From an uncultured Brevibacterium sp. (GTDB lineage: Bacteria; Actinomycetota; Actinomycetes; Actinomycetales; Brevibacteriaceae): a stretch of 14,190 nucleotides of DNA. The notes under the pieces are model-generated. The model was given only the letters and a program-made list of their open reading frames with translations. It was not told the origin of the DNA and searched no databases. Below are positions 1 through 6,714 of the stretch, piece after piece (positions within the stretch are counted from its first letter, which is position 1; each line of letters begins with the position of its first letter). The stretch is taken from NCBI GenBank assembly GCA_902489215.1, contig CABTZE010000041.1, positions 1 through 14,190 of the forward strand. The letters run 5' to 3'. A program made the position numbers and the translations under genes.

Positions 1-30
1 CCCGGACGCGACGACCTCACCGGCGACTGA
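1..30 (+). CDS. C-terminal end of a rightward gene (partial)
   Basis: Reading frame 1 from the first base gives the nine residues PGRDDLTGD followed by TGA at 28-30. A strong rightward terminator begins 20 bases later, which is what makes a real gene end plausible. Only nine residues are visible, so no function can be given. It would run convergently with the leftward DUF2127 gene that ends at 99. Confidence 0.4.
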   Translation, partial: PGRDDLTGD

Positions 31-49
31 CCCCCCACCACCACATGAC

Positions 50-89
50 GAGGTGCCTGCTCACGTGAGCAGGCACCTCATATTTTTCT
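50..89 (+). terminator. Intrinsic terminator with a 30-bp perfect palindrome
   Basis: GAGGTGCCTGCTCAC (50-64) is followed with no spacer by its exact reverse complement (65-79), then by a T-rich tract (81-87). The RNA would form a very stable hairpin with a four-base loop around the central CACGTG. The T-tract is only on the rightward side, so it mainly terminates the gene ending at 30. The leftward DUF2127 transcript also enters the hairpin but lacks a U-tract after it. Confidence 0.85.
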
Positions 90-98
90 GAGGTCAGG

Positions 99-755
99 TC
101 AGTCCGCGGGTTTATCCGGGCGTTCGGCTGAAGCGGGGCCAGACGCGGCAGCGGCAGCCGCTTCTTTCAGTGCCCTTTGGCGTTTCTGCAGGTTCCATTC
201 GTGGCGGGTGAGCCACACGATGAAGATGTCGAAGATCGTCAGCAGCACAAAGAAGATCGAGTGACGGGCAAAGATTTCGTAAGTCTGGTAGATGATGAAC
301 ACCGCCAAGAATCCCATCATCCAGGGGTAGGCCCACATCTTGCCCTTCAGCACAGCCCACACCAAAACGATCTTCGTGGCCGCGTGGCTGATCATGTAGA
401 TCGCCGCATACAGCTGAATACCCGAATCCAGATTCTCCGTCTGATACAGAAGCCACGCCGTGACAGGGTTGTCCGTATTCCCCGCCGTAAGCTTCACAGC
501 CAGCTGATGCCACACGTGCCGGGGCAGGACAAGAACCACAATGCCCGAGGCCATCTGACCCAAACCAAACAGGCCCTTGCCGATCAGCGTGATGTAGAAG
601 ATCACGTGCAGCCAGCGCTCGCGCTTGCGCTGCTTAGGTGGAATGAGATCAGCAGAGGTTTCCGTATCCGCCAAGATCGGGACCAGACGGTCGGTACTTC
701 TGCTGTGCGCTTTGTGGTTCTTGTGCACCGTATGGCTGCTGGAGCTGCGCGTCAT
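99..755 (-). CDS. DUF2127 family membrane protein
   Basis: A 218-residue protein of unknown function. Residues 1-48 are hydrophilic and Ser/Lys/Arg-rich, ending in a basic stretch (KQRKRERW) before the first membrane segment. Hydrophobic segments lie near residues 50-79, 113-135, 140-160 and 164-184, and the C-terminus is Ala-rich and soluble. The core (LYAAIYMISHAATK, then a MWAYPWMMGF-like stretch and YQTYEI) matches what I know of DUF2127 predicted membrane proteins. The ATG overlaps the stop of the upstream PAP2 gene by 4 nt (ATGA at 755-752) and has no good Shine-Dalgarno of its own, so translation is probably coupled. The stop sits in TGACCTGACC, a 5-bp repeat of the stop context. Confidence 0.8.
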   Translation of the reverse strand: MTRSSSSHTVHKNHKAHSRSTDRLVPILADTETSADLIPPKQRKRERWLHVIFYITLIGKGLFGLGQMASGIVVLVLPRHVWHQLAVKLTAGNTDNPVTAWLLYQTENLDSGIQLYAAIYMISHAATKIVLVWAVLKGKMWAYPWMMGFLAVFIIYQTYEIFARHSIFFVLLTIFDIFIVWLTRHEWNLQKRQRALKEAAAAAASGPASAERPDKPAD

Positions 756-1489
756 TGCCGTGTTTCTGTTTTCTGCGAAGCCTGAGCGGCTCGCAGTCCA
801 GCACCGCGCTGCTGTTCACGCCATTTCCGCAGGGCTTTTCTGCGTTTCAGCGACATCAGCCTGTGCCGGACAAGCACGTACAGCACCAAACAGGAGCCCA
901 CGCCCACCAGACAGCCGGCCGTCACATCAGTGAAATAGTGCACGCCCAAATACAGGCGTGACAAACAGATGAGCGCAGTCATGCCCAAAGCGCCCGCCCA
1001 AATGATCGCCCGCTGCCACAAGCGCACAAACAGCAGACTGAAAACAACAGCCGACGAAAACAGCAGCGACGACGTTCCCGTGGCATGACCCGAGGGGAAC
1101 GAAAAGTTCGTCTCCAACACCATCCGGTGCTCCTCCGCCGGACGGGGACGGGCATACAGCGGTTTAAGCGAATGCGTGATCGCTGAGGCGAGCGCAACAC
1201 AGCCGGCAATATAGGCCGCCGGACGCCAACTGCCGGCCAGCACCCACACAATCACCGCCACCAGCACGCCCAGGATGATCGTGCCCAAGGGGCTGAAGAT
1301 ATTGGTGAAGAACACCAAGAACGCTGTACGCGGGTCGCTGCGGTGTTCGATCATGTCGCCGAGAACTTCATGGTCGGCCTCCAACACCAGGCTGGTCTGC
1401 ACAAACAGACCCAAGATGACCACCAGGGCGAAAAGCAGCACACCAGTGCTGATCCGCTTGACCGGCGGATTCGGCTTCTGGTCGTTCAC
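752..1489 (-). CDS. PAP2-superfamily membrane phosphatase
   Basis: A 245-residue lipid-phosphatase-type membrane protein. All three PAP2 signatures are present: KX6RP (K109...R116-P117), PSGH (132-135) and SRX5HX3D (S177, R178, H184, D188). H135 and H184 are the expected catalytic pair, and D188 completes the charge relay. Hydrophobic segments occur around 15-31, 66-86, 91-106, 138-155, 160-176 and 190-207, and the C-terminus is basic. Known family members dephosphorylate phosphatidic acid, phosphatidylglycerol phosphate, undecaprenyl diphosphate or decaprenyl-phospho-sugar intermediates; the substrate cannot be read from sequence. The start is GTG, directly after the TGA of the Nudix gene (TGAGTG), with a GGGG Shine-Dalgarno inside that gene. 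It overlaps DUF2127 downstream, giving a compact operon. Confidence 0.9.
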   Translation of the reverse strand: MNDQKPNPPVKRISTGVLLFALVVILGLFVQTSLVLEADHEVLGDMIEHRSDPRTAFLVFFTNIFSPLGTIILGVLVAVIVWVLAGSWRPAAYIAGCVALASAITHSLKPLYARPRPAEEHRMVLETNFSFPSGHATGTSSLLFSSAVVFSLLFVRLWQRAIIWAGALGMTALICLSRLYLGVHYFTDVTAGCLVGVGSCLVLYVLVRHRLMSLKRRKALRKWREQQRGAGLRAAQASQKTETRQ

Positions 1490-1999
1490 TCAGTTCACCC
1501 CGGGAGTCTGACCCGAAGTCTGGGCCGTGGCTCCGCCCATGACCATGCCGCGAGCCAGCAGCTCAGGGATAACGTGATTGCGCGTCAGCGGAGCAAAAGA
1601 ACGCTCCGCCGTATCCTGGGGAAGATCCGCAATCGGGAACCACTCCGCCTGGTCAATTTCATTGAAGAACCTCGGACCCTGAACATTCAGACCATCCGGG
1701 GTCCCGCGGTAGGCGAACACCGTGCCCGTCACGTGAGTGTCCGGCTCATTAGCCGCATCCGTCGTCCAAGAGCCCAGCAGATCCAGCCGATCCGGGTCGA
1801 GATCCAGGTGCAGCTCCTCGGCGATTTCGCGGACAGCGGTGGCAAGAGGCTCCTCGTCAGATTCGATCTTGCCGCCGGGCAACATGAACGAGCTCGTCCC
1901 CTTCTTCCGAACCATCAGCAGCTCCGGCCTGTCCGGATGGACCAGACACACAGCGGCGACGACAACAGACTTCGGGGATTGCTTCGGGGACTTGCTCAT
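1490..1999 (-). CDS. Nudix hydrolase
   Basis: A 169-residue protein from the ATG at 1999; an in-frame GTG at 2017 would add six residues. The Nudix box runs from G43 to L65: G43, E49, R57-E58, E61-E62. The usual Gly near the end of the box is His64 (EELHL instead of EExGU). The metal-binding glutamates are intact, so activity is expected. The N-terminal strand SVVVAAVCLV and LLMVRKKG...FMLPGGKIE are typical of MutT-like or ADP-ribose/NTP pyrophosphatase folds; the substrate is not predictable. Neither start has an ideally spaced Shine-Dalgarno (a GGTGG lies one base before ATG1999), so the start is uncertain. It lies 90 nt downstream of atoE and directly abuts PAP2. Confidence 0.85.
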   Translation of the reverse strand: MSKSPKQSPKSVVVAAVCLVHPDRPELLMVRKKGTSSFMLPGGKIESDEEPLATAVREIAEELHLDLDPDRLDLLGSWTTDAANEPDTHVTGTVFAYRGTPDGLNVQGPRFFNEIDQAEWFPIADLPQDTAERSFAPLTRNHVIPELLARGMVMGGATAQTSGQTPGVN

Positions 2000-2052
2000 T
2001 CCACCAGTATGGCCCACCGATATGGGAGTCAGATGAGACAGTGCGGGCTGCC

Positions 2053-2084
2053 GGCGGCTGTGCAGCGCGGTGGGCGGTTGTGCA
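2053..2084. repeat. 12-bp direct repeat, period 20, after atoE
   Basis: GGCGGCTGTGCA (2053-2064) recurs as GGCGGTTGTGCA (2073-2084), 11 of 12 identical, immediately downstream of the atoE stop. It is one of several near-20-bp-period duplications at gene borders in this window. No convincing terminator was seen in this 90-nt gap. Confidence 0.6.
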
Positions 2085-2089
2085 CCCCG

Positions 2090-3535
2090 TCAGGCGAGGA
2101 AGCTCACCGCGAACAGGGTTCCACCCAGCACAACGCCCGAACCCACCAGCGTCATCGTGGTGTAGCCCAGAATGTCGCGCATCTTCAGACCCGCAATAGC
2201 CAGCACGGGCAGAGCCCAGAACGGCTGAATCATGTTCGTCCACTGGTCACCGTAGGACACAGCCATGATCGCAATCGAGGGGTCAATGCCCAGTGATTCG
2301 GCGGCCTTGAGCATGATCGGACCCTGCACCGCGAACTGCCCACCACCGGAAGGGACGAAGAAGTTCACGACGCCGGCCGCGAGGAAGGCGAGAACACCGA
2401 ATGTGTGCGGACCGGAGATCGACACCAGTGCATTCGAGAAGATCTCAATGAGACCAGATGCGCTCATGATGCCCATAATGCCGGCGTACAGCGGGAACTG
2501 CAGAAGGATCTCGCCGACGTTGACCGCCGCACCCTTGGCCAGGTAGATGATCTCGAAGGGGCTGCGCACCAACAGCAGGATGAGCGTCAGGAAGCTCCAG
2601 TTGACGATGTCCAGAGTCATCGTGCCGCCCCGCGCAAAGTGCACCACGATATACGCCGCAAGCAGCAGGCCCACCAGCAGCGTGGGGATGCGGGATGCGT
2701 CAATGCGGTCGGCCGGAGTAACGATCTCTTCGCCCACGAAGGGCTTTTCGCCGTGCTCAACTTCCGCCGGCATCTCAACAATCGGGGCATTGGATTTCGG
2801 GGCGGTCAACGCAAACAGAATCGCCATGACAATGAGCACCAACGCAGCCGCCGCCAGGTTCCACCACGCAAAAATTGTCTGCGAAACCGGGATGGTGCCG
2901 CCCATGGCCTCGTCAAGGAACGAACCGGGCGTTGCCGCAGTCAGAGGGCCCGAAGCCGAATAGCCCATGTGCCACACGACCATGCCCGAATAGCCAGCCG
3001 CAACAAGCAGCGGGAAGTGCACCTTGAAGCCGCGACGGCGAGCCGAACGAGCCACCTCGACCGCCAGCAGTGCACCGACGACCAAGGACAGACCCCACGT
3101 GATGAGTGCCGAGACTCCGGCCACCACAAAGACCAGGACGTAGGCAGAGCGGGGGCCGGAAGGCACATCCGCGATCTTGGCCAGCAGTTTCCGCACCGGT
3201 TGGGTGTGCGCCAACATGTGGCCCAAGAAGATGATGAGCGCCATCTGCGTCATGAACTCCAGCAGGCCCGACAGGCCGTCACCCCAGCCGACCAGGACAT
3301 CGACCGGTTTCGTCGGGGTGAGGATGAGAGCAAGAATGCCGACAACAACACTCAGCACGATCGCAAACATGAGCGCCGACGGAGTCCACTTCTCTAGCAG
3401 TGAGTTAAGCGGGCGCATGACCGCCGGGGCGGCCGCCGAACTGGGCGGTGTGTTTGCCTGAGTTGTGTTGGTGTTCGGCGCTGCGCCGGGATTCGGCGTG
3501 GTGCCGTCGGGATGTCCGTTTGCGGAGTCCGACAT
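2090..3535 (-). CDS. atoE: Short-chain fatty acid transporter, AtoE family
   Basis: A 481-residue polytopic membrane protein. Residues 1-40 are a hydrophilic Asn/Thr/Pro/Ala-rich tail; the membrane domain then starts at MRPLNSLLEKWTPSALMFAI. Characteristic stretches are ITWGLSLVVGALLAVEVAR, HFPLLVAAGYSGMVVWHMG, FFVPSGGGQFAVQGPIM and SYGDQWTNMIQPFWALP, which I recognise from the SCFA transporter (AtoE) family. E. coli AtoE imports acetoacetate and other short acids; the exact substrate here is inferred only. The start is fixed by an AAAGGAGC Shine-Dalgarno seven bases before the ATG. It diverges from the SnoaL-like gene across a 177-bp intergenic region and may be co-transcribed with the downstream Nudix-PAP2-DUF2127 genes (90-nt gap). 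Confidence 0.93.
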   Translation of the reverse strand: MSDSANGHPDGTTPNPGAAPNTNTTQANTPPSSAAAPAVMRPLNSLLEKWTPSALMFAIVLSVVVGILALILTPTKPVDVLVGWGDGLSGLLEFMTQMALIIFLGHMLAHTQPVRKLLAKIADVPSGPRSAYVLVFVVAGVSALITWGLSLVVGALLAVEVARSARRRGFKVHFPLLVAAGYSGMVVWHMGYSASGPLTAATPGSFLDEAMGGTIPVSQTIFAWWNLAAAALVLIVMAILFALTAPKSNAPIVEMPAEVEHGEKPFVGEEIVTPADRIDASRIPTLLVGLLLAAYIVVHFARGGTMTLDIVNWSFLTLILLLVRSPFEIIYLAKGAAVNVGEILLQFPLYAGIMGIMSASGLIEIFSNALVSISGPHTFGVLAFLAAGVVNFFVPSGGGQFAVQGPIMLKAAESLGIDPSIAIMAVSYGDQWTNMIQPFWALPVLAIAGLKMRDILGYTTMTLVGSGVVLGGTLFAVSFLA

Positions 3536-3540
3536 GAGTG

Positions 3541-3546
3541 CGCTCC
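3541..3546 (-). promoter_or_regulatory. Ribosome binding site of atoE
   Basis: The leftward strand reads AAAGGAGCGCACTCATG. This strong GGAG core with seven-base spacing fixes the atoE start at 3535, in preference to the downstream ATG at the start of the membrane domain. Confidence 0.7.
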
Positions 3547-3573
3547 TTTGCGTTCGTGTGCTGATTCACAGTT

Positions 3574-3611
3574 ATCGTAGAGAACACACAGCCGGAGTGC
3601 GAAACCTCCGG
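3574..3611. promoter_or_regulatory. Candidate atoE promoter -10 and nearby inverted repeat
   Basis: On the leftward strand TACGAT (3579-3574) is a plausible actinobacterial -10 box about 40 bases before the atoE start; only a weak -35 (TTCGCA, 18-base spacer) is seen. Just upstream, CCGGAG (3592-3597) and CTCCGG (3606-3611) form a 6-bp inverted repeat with an 8-base spacer, suitably placed for an operator. Both assignments are tentative. Confidence 0.35.
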
Positions 3612-3663
3612 TGAAAACGCCTGTCGCAGATACGTGTCTAGAGCGTGACTGCACACGCATGTC

Positions 3664-3700
3664 GCAATGACGCCACAGTGACACTGCAACGACGCCACAG
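3664..3700. repeat. 15-bp direct repeat, period 22, before the SnoaL-like gene
   Basis: GCAATGACGCCACAG (3664-3678) recurs as GCAACGACGCCACAG (3686-3700), 14 of 15 identical. The second copy runs directly into the AGAAAGGA ribosome binding site. It could be a slippage duplication or paired binding sites about two helical turns apart. Confidence 0.65.
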
Positions 3701-3712
3701 AAAGGACGGCCC

Positions 3713-4084
3713 ATGACCGACGAACTGTCCCCCGCCGACGTTGAAGCCCTCGTCCGCCGCTACTACACCACCGTGGATGCCGGCGACGACAACGCCACCG
3801 CAGACCTCTTCGCGGCCGACGGCACCTACGACCGCCCCGGCTACGACACCATGGTCGGCGAAGACATCCGCCGCTTCTACCTGGAAAACCGCATCATCGA
3901 ATCAGGAGAGCACACTCTGCTCGACGTCATTGTGAGCGGCAACCAGGCGGCCTCGCGCGGCGAATTCAACGGCAAACTCAAAGACGGATCCGACGCCCAC
4001 GAAGGCTTCGCCGACTTCTTCGTCTTCAACGCTGACGGCACAATCGCCAAGCGCACCAGCTACTTCTACCGCGCCGCAGTGTGA
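3713..4084 (+). CDS. SnoaL-like / NTF2-fold protein
   Basis: A 123-residue soluble protein with the size and pattern of SnoaL-like or ketosteroid-isomerase-like proteins. An N-terminal helix (VEALVRRYYTTVDAGD) is followed by DLFAADGTYDRPGYDTMVGEDIRRFY and a C-terminal strand pair ending in FADFFVFNADGTIAKRTSYFYR. The Tyr-Tyr at 17-18, Asp40 and Asp101 (in DFFVFN) fall near the positions of Tyr16, Asp40 and Asp103 of bacterial ketosteroid isomerase. This alignment is by eye and suggests, without proving, an isomerase-like pocket; many relatives have no known activity. The start is supported by AGAAAGGA upstream of the ATG. It diverges from atoE and converges with the dehydrogenase gene ending at 4214, and is probably transcribed alone. 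Confidence 0.85.
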   Translation: MTDELSPADVEALVRRYYTTVDAGDDNATADLFAADGTYDRPGYDTMVGEDIRRFYLENRIIESGEHTLLDVIVSGNQAASRGEFNGKLKDGSDAHEGFADFFVFNADGTIAKRTSYFYRAAV

Positions 4085-4117
4085 GGTGTGGCTAAAAGCT
4101 ACTCTTCCACCTAGACA

Positions 4118-4167
4118 GCAGAATCCCCCGCCGGGCACCAGAAAAACCGGCCCGACGAGGGATCTGC
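4118..4167 (+). terminator. Hairpin between convergent genes
   Basis: GCAGAATCCC (4118-4127) pairs with GGGATCTGC (4159-4167) with one bulge, and inner CCGGGC/GCCCGA segments can also pair. No clear U-tract follows on either strand. A second small inverted repeat, TTAAGCG/CGCTTAA, lies at about 4172-4198. The location between convergent gene ends supports a terminator role. Confidence 0.5.
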
Positions 4168-4195
4168 CTGCTTAAGCGAAACTCAAGCCCCGCTT

Positions 4196-4230
4196 AACGG
4201 CCAGCGGTCCGCCTCAACGCCCAGCGGTCC
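4196..4230. repeat. 15-bp direct repeat duplicating the dehydrogenase stop region, period 20
   Basis: AACGGCCAGCGGTCC (4196-4210) and AACGCCCAGCGGTCC (4216-4230) match at 14 of 15 bases. On the leftward strand the inner copy carries the last codons and TGA of the dehydrogenase gene; the outer copy, 20 bases downstream, repeats this context with TAA in another frame. Confidence 0.75.
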
Positions 4231-5116
4231 TCGCGCGGAGGATCGCGTTTTGGATTTCGTCGCGGCGAACAGCGATCGATTCCTCGGGCGGCATTCCATA
4301 GGCGGTTTCAGCCTGCTCGAAAACTTCGGCCATGCCTTCCATAGACATATCGGGCTCAGGCAGATCGATCTCGGCAAAACTCGGCCCAATATGCTCCATG
4401 AGCCCGCGCAGACCAGCCTTGCCGCCACCTAAGTGCAGACCTTCAAACGGCCCAACCGCAGCCCACCGGATGCCCAGCGAATTGCGCACGGCAGCGTCGA
4501 GGTCTTCAACGCTGACAACACCGCTCTGTACCAAGTGCACAGCTTCACGCAGCACTGCGTTCTGCAGGCGGTTGCCCACAAAGCCGCGCGCTTCCTTCCG
4601 CAGCACAATCGGCTCACGGCCCACGCCGCGGTAGAACTCAACAGCCGTCTGCACCGCTTCATCCGAAGTCTTCGGTGAAGGAACAACCTCGACCAGCGGC
4701 ATGATGTGCGGCGGGTTGAACGGGTGTCCTACCAGCAGGCGGGCAGCGACATCGTCGGGCAGTTCCGCAGCGGTCACCGATGCCGGAATCGCCGACGAAC
4801 TCGAGGCAAACACGGCCTGTGCCGACGCATGTTCGGCAGCCGCAGCAAAGAGTTCGCGCTTCACATCAACACGCTCCGGGCCGCACTCCTGGATGAAATC
4901 AGCACCCGAGGCGGCATCTGCCAGAGGATCTTCTCCCTCGGCAGCCCGCACGGAACCAACCACACCAGCCGCAGCCGGCGCCTCGTCAACCAACCCAGAA
5001 ACGATCTCCCCGAGATCCTCACGGGGGTCGCTCAGAACAACCTCGTGCCCGTGGGAGGCGAACAGCTTCGCCCACGACTGGCCAATCGTGCCAGCACCGA
5101 TAACGGCGACCTTCAT
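4214..5116 (-). CDS. 3-hydroxyacyl-CoA dehydrogenase family enzyme, lambda-crystallin type
   Basis: A 300-residue cytosolic NAD-dependent dehydrogenase. The Rossmann motif GAGTIG (7-12) and acidic D30 after the second strand indicate NAD preference. Catalytic-type residues are the SSSS stretch (105-108), H131 in HPFNPPHIMPLVEVV with E143 twelve residues on, and N182 in GFVGNRLQ. The C-terminal domain has LGIRWAAVGPFEGLHLGGG, which resembles lambda-crystallin / L-gulonate 3-dehydrogenase and bacterial L-carnitine 3-dehydrogenases more than classic fatty-acid HADs. The substrate is therefore probably a beta-hydroxy acid or CoA ester, not assignable further. The ATG shares one base with the stop of the POT transporter (TGATG), so it is translationally coupled to it; the acyl-CoA ligase is two genes upstream. 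The gene end is tandemly duplicated downstream. Confidence 0.9.
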   Translation of the reverse strand: MKVAVIGAGTIGQSWAKLFASHGHEVVLSDPREDLGEIVSGLVDEAPAAAGVVGSVRAAEGEDPLADAASGADFIQECGPERVDVKRELFAAAAEHASAQAVFASSSSAIPASVTAAELPDDVAARLLVGHPFNPPHIMPLVEVVPSPKTSDEAVQTAVEFYRGVGREPIVLRKEARGFVGNRLQNAVLREAVHLVQSGVVSVEDLDAAVRNSLGIRWAAVGPFEGLHLGGGKAGLRGLMEHIGPSFAEIDLPEPDMSMEGMAEVFEQAETAYGMPPEESIAVRRDEIQNAILRARTAGR

Positions 5117-6591
5117 CAGCGGACTCCCTTCATGAGCTTTGTAACCGGCTTAGCTGCGGCAAGAACAATCGCACCGAAGACCAGAGCGGCAATACCGTGC
5201 CACATCCAGTAGGGCAGCTGGTTGTCCACCGCGTAGAACTGCGAGGTCACACCGGCAAGCGATGTACCCACACCGGATGCCAGGAAGAACAGAGCGATCA
5301 TCTGCGAACGGAACACCCGCGGTGCCAAGCGCGTAGCTGCCGAAAGGCCAATAGGCGAAATGAGCAGCTCCGCGATGACGAACAGCATCAGCAGGAAGAT
5401 CATGTACAGCAGCGGCGTGCGCGCATCACCGGTACCACTGGACGAGAACGGGATGAACAGCAGGAACGCCACACCGATCAGCACCAGCGCCAGACCGGCT
5501 TTGACCATGGTCGAGGGCTGCTTGTCACCCATGCGAAGCCACAGCGCCGAGGTGCCCATCGACAGCAGGATCACCCACGCGGCGGGGATCAGCGTGACCC
5601 ACGCGATCGGCATTTCCCAGCCGAACACCGAACGGTTAAGGCTTTCATCGGAGTACACAACCAGCACGCCGAAGATCTGCTGATACAGCGCCCAGAAGAC
5701 AACAGACGCCAAGAAGAACGGAATGAACGCAAACACGCGCGAACGTTCAACAGAGGTGACCTGCTTGCTGGTGGTCATGATCGTGAAGTACACAATCGCC
5801 GCGAACGCCGAAACACCTGCAATCCACGTGGAAATGTTCGACACCGTCAGCCAGCCAAGAGCCACAACAGCCCAAATGGCCAGACCAACCGCAACAACCG
5901 CGGCAGGCAGAATCCACAGTTTGTTGCGCGGCAGCGGGTTCACCGTCTTGCGCGAATCCGCAGGCAGGTTCTTCCGGCCGGTCATGTACACAATCAGGCC
6001 GAGTGCCATACCGACCGCAGCGGCACCGAAGCCGATGTGAAAGCCGATCCGATCCTGCAGCAGACCCACAATCAGCGGACCCAGCAGAGCACCGACGTTG
6101 ATGCCCAGGTAGAACAGCGAGAACCCGGCATCACGCCGCGGGTCCTTTTCCGAATACAGCGTGCCGACAATCGCTGAGGCTGTCGCCTTCAGACCACCCG
6201 AACCGAGTGCCACAAGCCCCGTACCAATGAGCACACCGGCAAAGCCCGGCACAATCGCCAAAGCCACGTGGCCTGCAACGATGATGATCGCACTGCTGAA
6301 CAGCACACGCTCCGAGCTGAGCACACGGTCGGCAATCCAGGAACCCAGAATGGTCGCCAGGAACACCGCACCGCCGTATGCACCGACAAACGCGGTGGCC
6401 GTGGTCTGACTGTAGCCCAAACCACCGTCGGCAACCGAGAAGTACAGGTAGATCGCCAAGATCCCCTGCATGCCGTAATACGAAAAACGCTCCCACATCT
6501 CCAAGCCGAAAAGCTGGGCCAGTGGGAGCGGGTGACCGAAGAAACGAGTGTCCGCCTGGACCTCGTCAGAACTCTTTGCTGGGGTTTTCAT
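5116..6591 (-). CDS. POT/PTR2 proton-coupled oligopeptide transporter
   Basis: A 491-residue polytopic major-facilitator protein of the POT family (DtpT-like di/tripeptide importers). The family signatures are intact: E31-M-W-E34-R35-F-S-Y-Y-G (proton-coupling ExxERFxYYG motif), K135 in GSGGLKA, and FYLGINVGALLGP (160-172). I count 12-14 hydrophobic segments, as expected. I chose ATG6591 (MKTPAKSS) because a longer frame from GTG6648 or ATG6639 would run through a large inverted repeat at 6621-6692 and adds atypical residues; the Shine-Dalgarno (GGGG) is weak. It lies 123 nt after the acyl-CoA ligase and overlaps the dehydrogenase by one base. Peptide transport is the family default, but the enzyme neighbours leave room for another substrate. 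Confidence 0.92.
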   Translation of the reverse strand: MKTPAKSSDEVQADTRFFGHPLPLAQLFGLEMWERFSYYGMQGILAIYLYFSVADGGLGYSQTTATAFVGAYGGAVFLATILGSWIADRVLSSERVLFSSAIIIVAGHVALAIVPGFAGVLIGTGLVALGSGGLKATASAIVGTLYSEKDPRRDAGFSLFYLGINVGALLGPLIVGLLQDRIGFHIGFGAAAVGMALGLIVYMTGRKNLPADSRKTVNPLPRNKLWILPAAVVAVGLAIWAVVALGWLTVSNISTWIAGVSAFAAIVYFTIMTTSKQVTSVERSRVFAFIPFFLASVVFWALYQQIFGVLVVYSDESLNRSVFGWEMPIAWVTLIPAAWVILLSMGTSALWLRMGDKQPSTMVKAGLALVLIGVAFLLFIPFSSSGTGDARTPLLYMIFLLMLFVIAELLISPIGLSAATRLAPRVFRSQMIALFFLASGVGTSLAGVTSQFYAVDNQLPYWMWHGIAALVFGAIVLAAAKPVTKLMKGVR

Positions 6592-6620
6592 CACCCCACA
6601 AGGGTAGAGGAAATCAAATG

Positions 6621-6692
6621 ACGAGGCGCCGCTCACCATCCCGGGCACCGCACCTGAGGTGCGATGCGGCTGGGAGGCGGGCGGCGCCTCGT
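6621..6692. repeat. Nested inverted repeat in the ligase-transporter gap
   Basis: Perfect 12-bp arms ACGAGGCGCCGC (6621-6632) and GCGGCGCCTCGT (6681-6692) enclose a second, nearly perfect palindrome, CGCACCT-G-AGGTGCG (6649-6663), which extends as GCA/TGC after one mismatch. The leftward transcript could form a long nested stem followed by CATTTGATTT, so it could act as an attenuator or partial terminator, or as an RNA-stability element between the ligase and transporter coding regions. The left part, TGACGAGGCGCCGCTCACCA (6619-6638), recurs exactly, inverted, at 10686-10705. Confidence 0.75.
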
Positions 6693-6714
6693 GAGTATGA
6701 AAGTGGTGGTCAGG

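Noticed and set aside
2010..2039. CTCATCTGAC near 2029-2038 as an echo of the atoE stop region
   Set aside because: Only 8 of 10 bases match at a distance of 61 bp, too weak to separate from chance.
1343..2296. 317-codon rightward frame across PAP2, Nudix and atoE ends
   Set aside because: It crosses three supported leftward genes and encodes a low-information Arg/His/Gln-rich product.
2405..3397. 330-codon rightward frame opposite atoE
   Set aside because: Arg/His/Gln-rich translation without domains, antisense of a conserved transporter.
3557..3570. TGTG-CTGAT-TCACA resembling a Crp/GlxR site upstream of atoE
   Set aside because: Half sites are separated by five bases instead of seven, wrong for a Crp-family dimer.
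5197..6177. 326-codon rightward frame opposite the POT transporter
   Set aside because: Composition typical of an antisense frame of a hydrophobic protein (Gln/Arg/His-rich); no start signal or motif.
6592..6648. N-terminal extension of the POT transporter to GTG6648 or ATG6639
   Set aside because: Would place coding sequence inside the inverted repeat and adds residues not resembling the family N-terminus; ATG6591 begins a normal POT protein.
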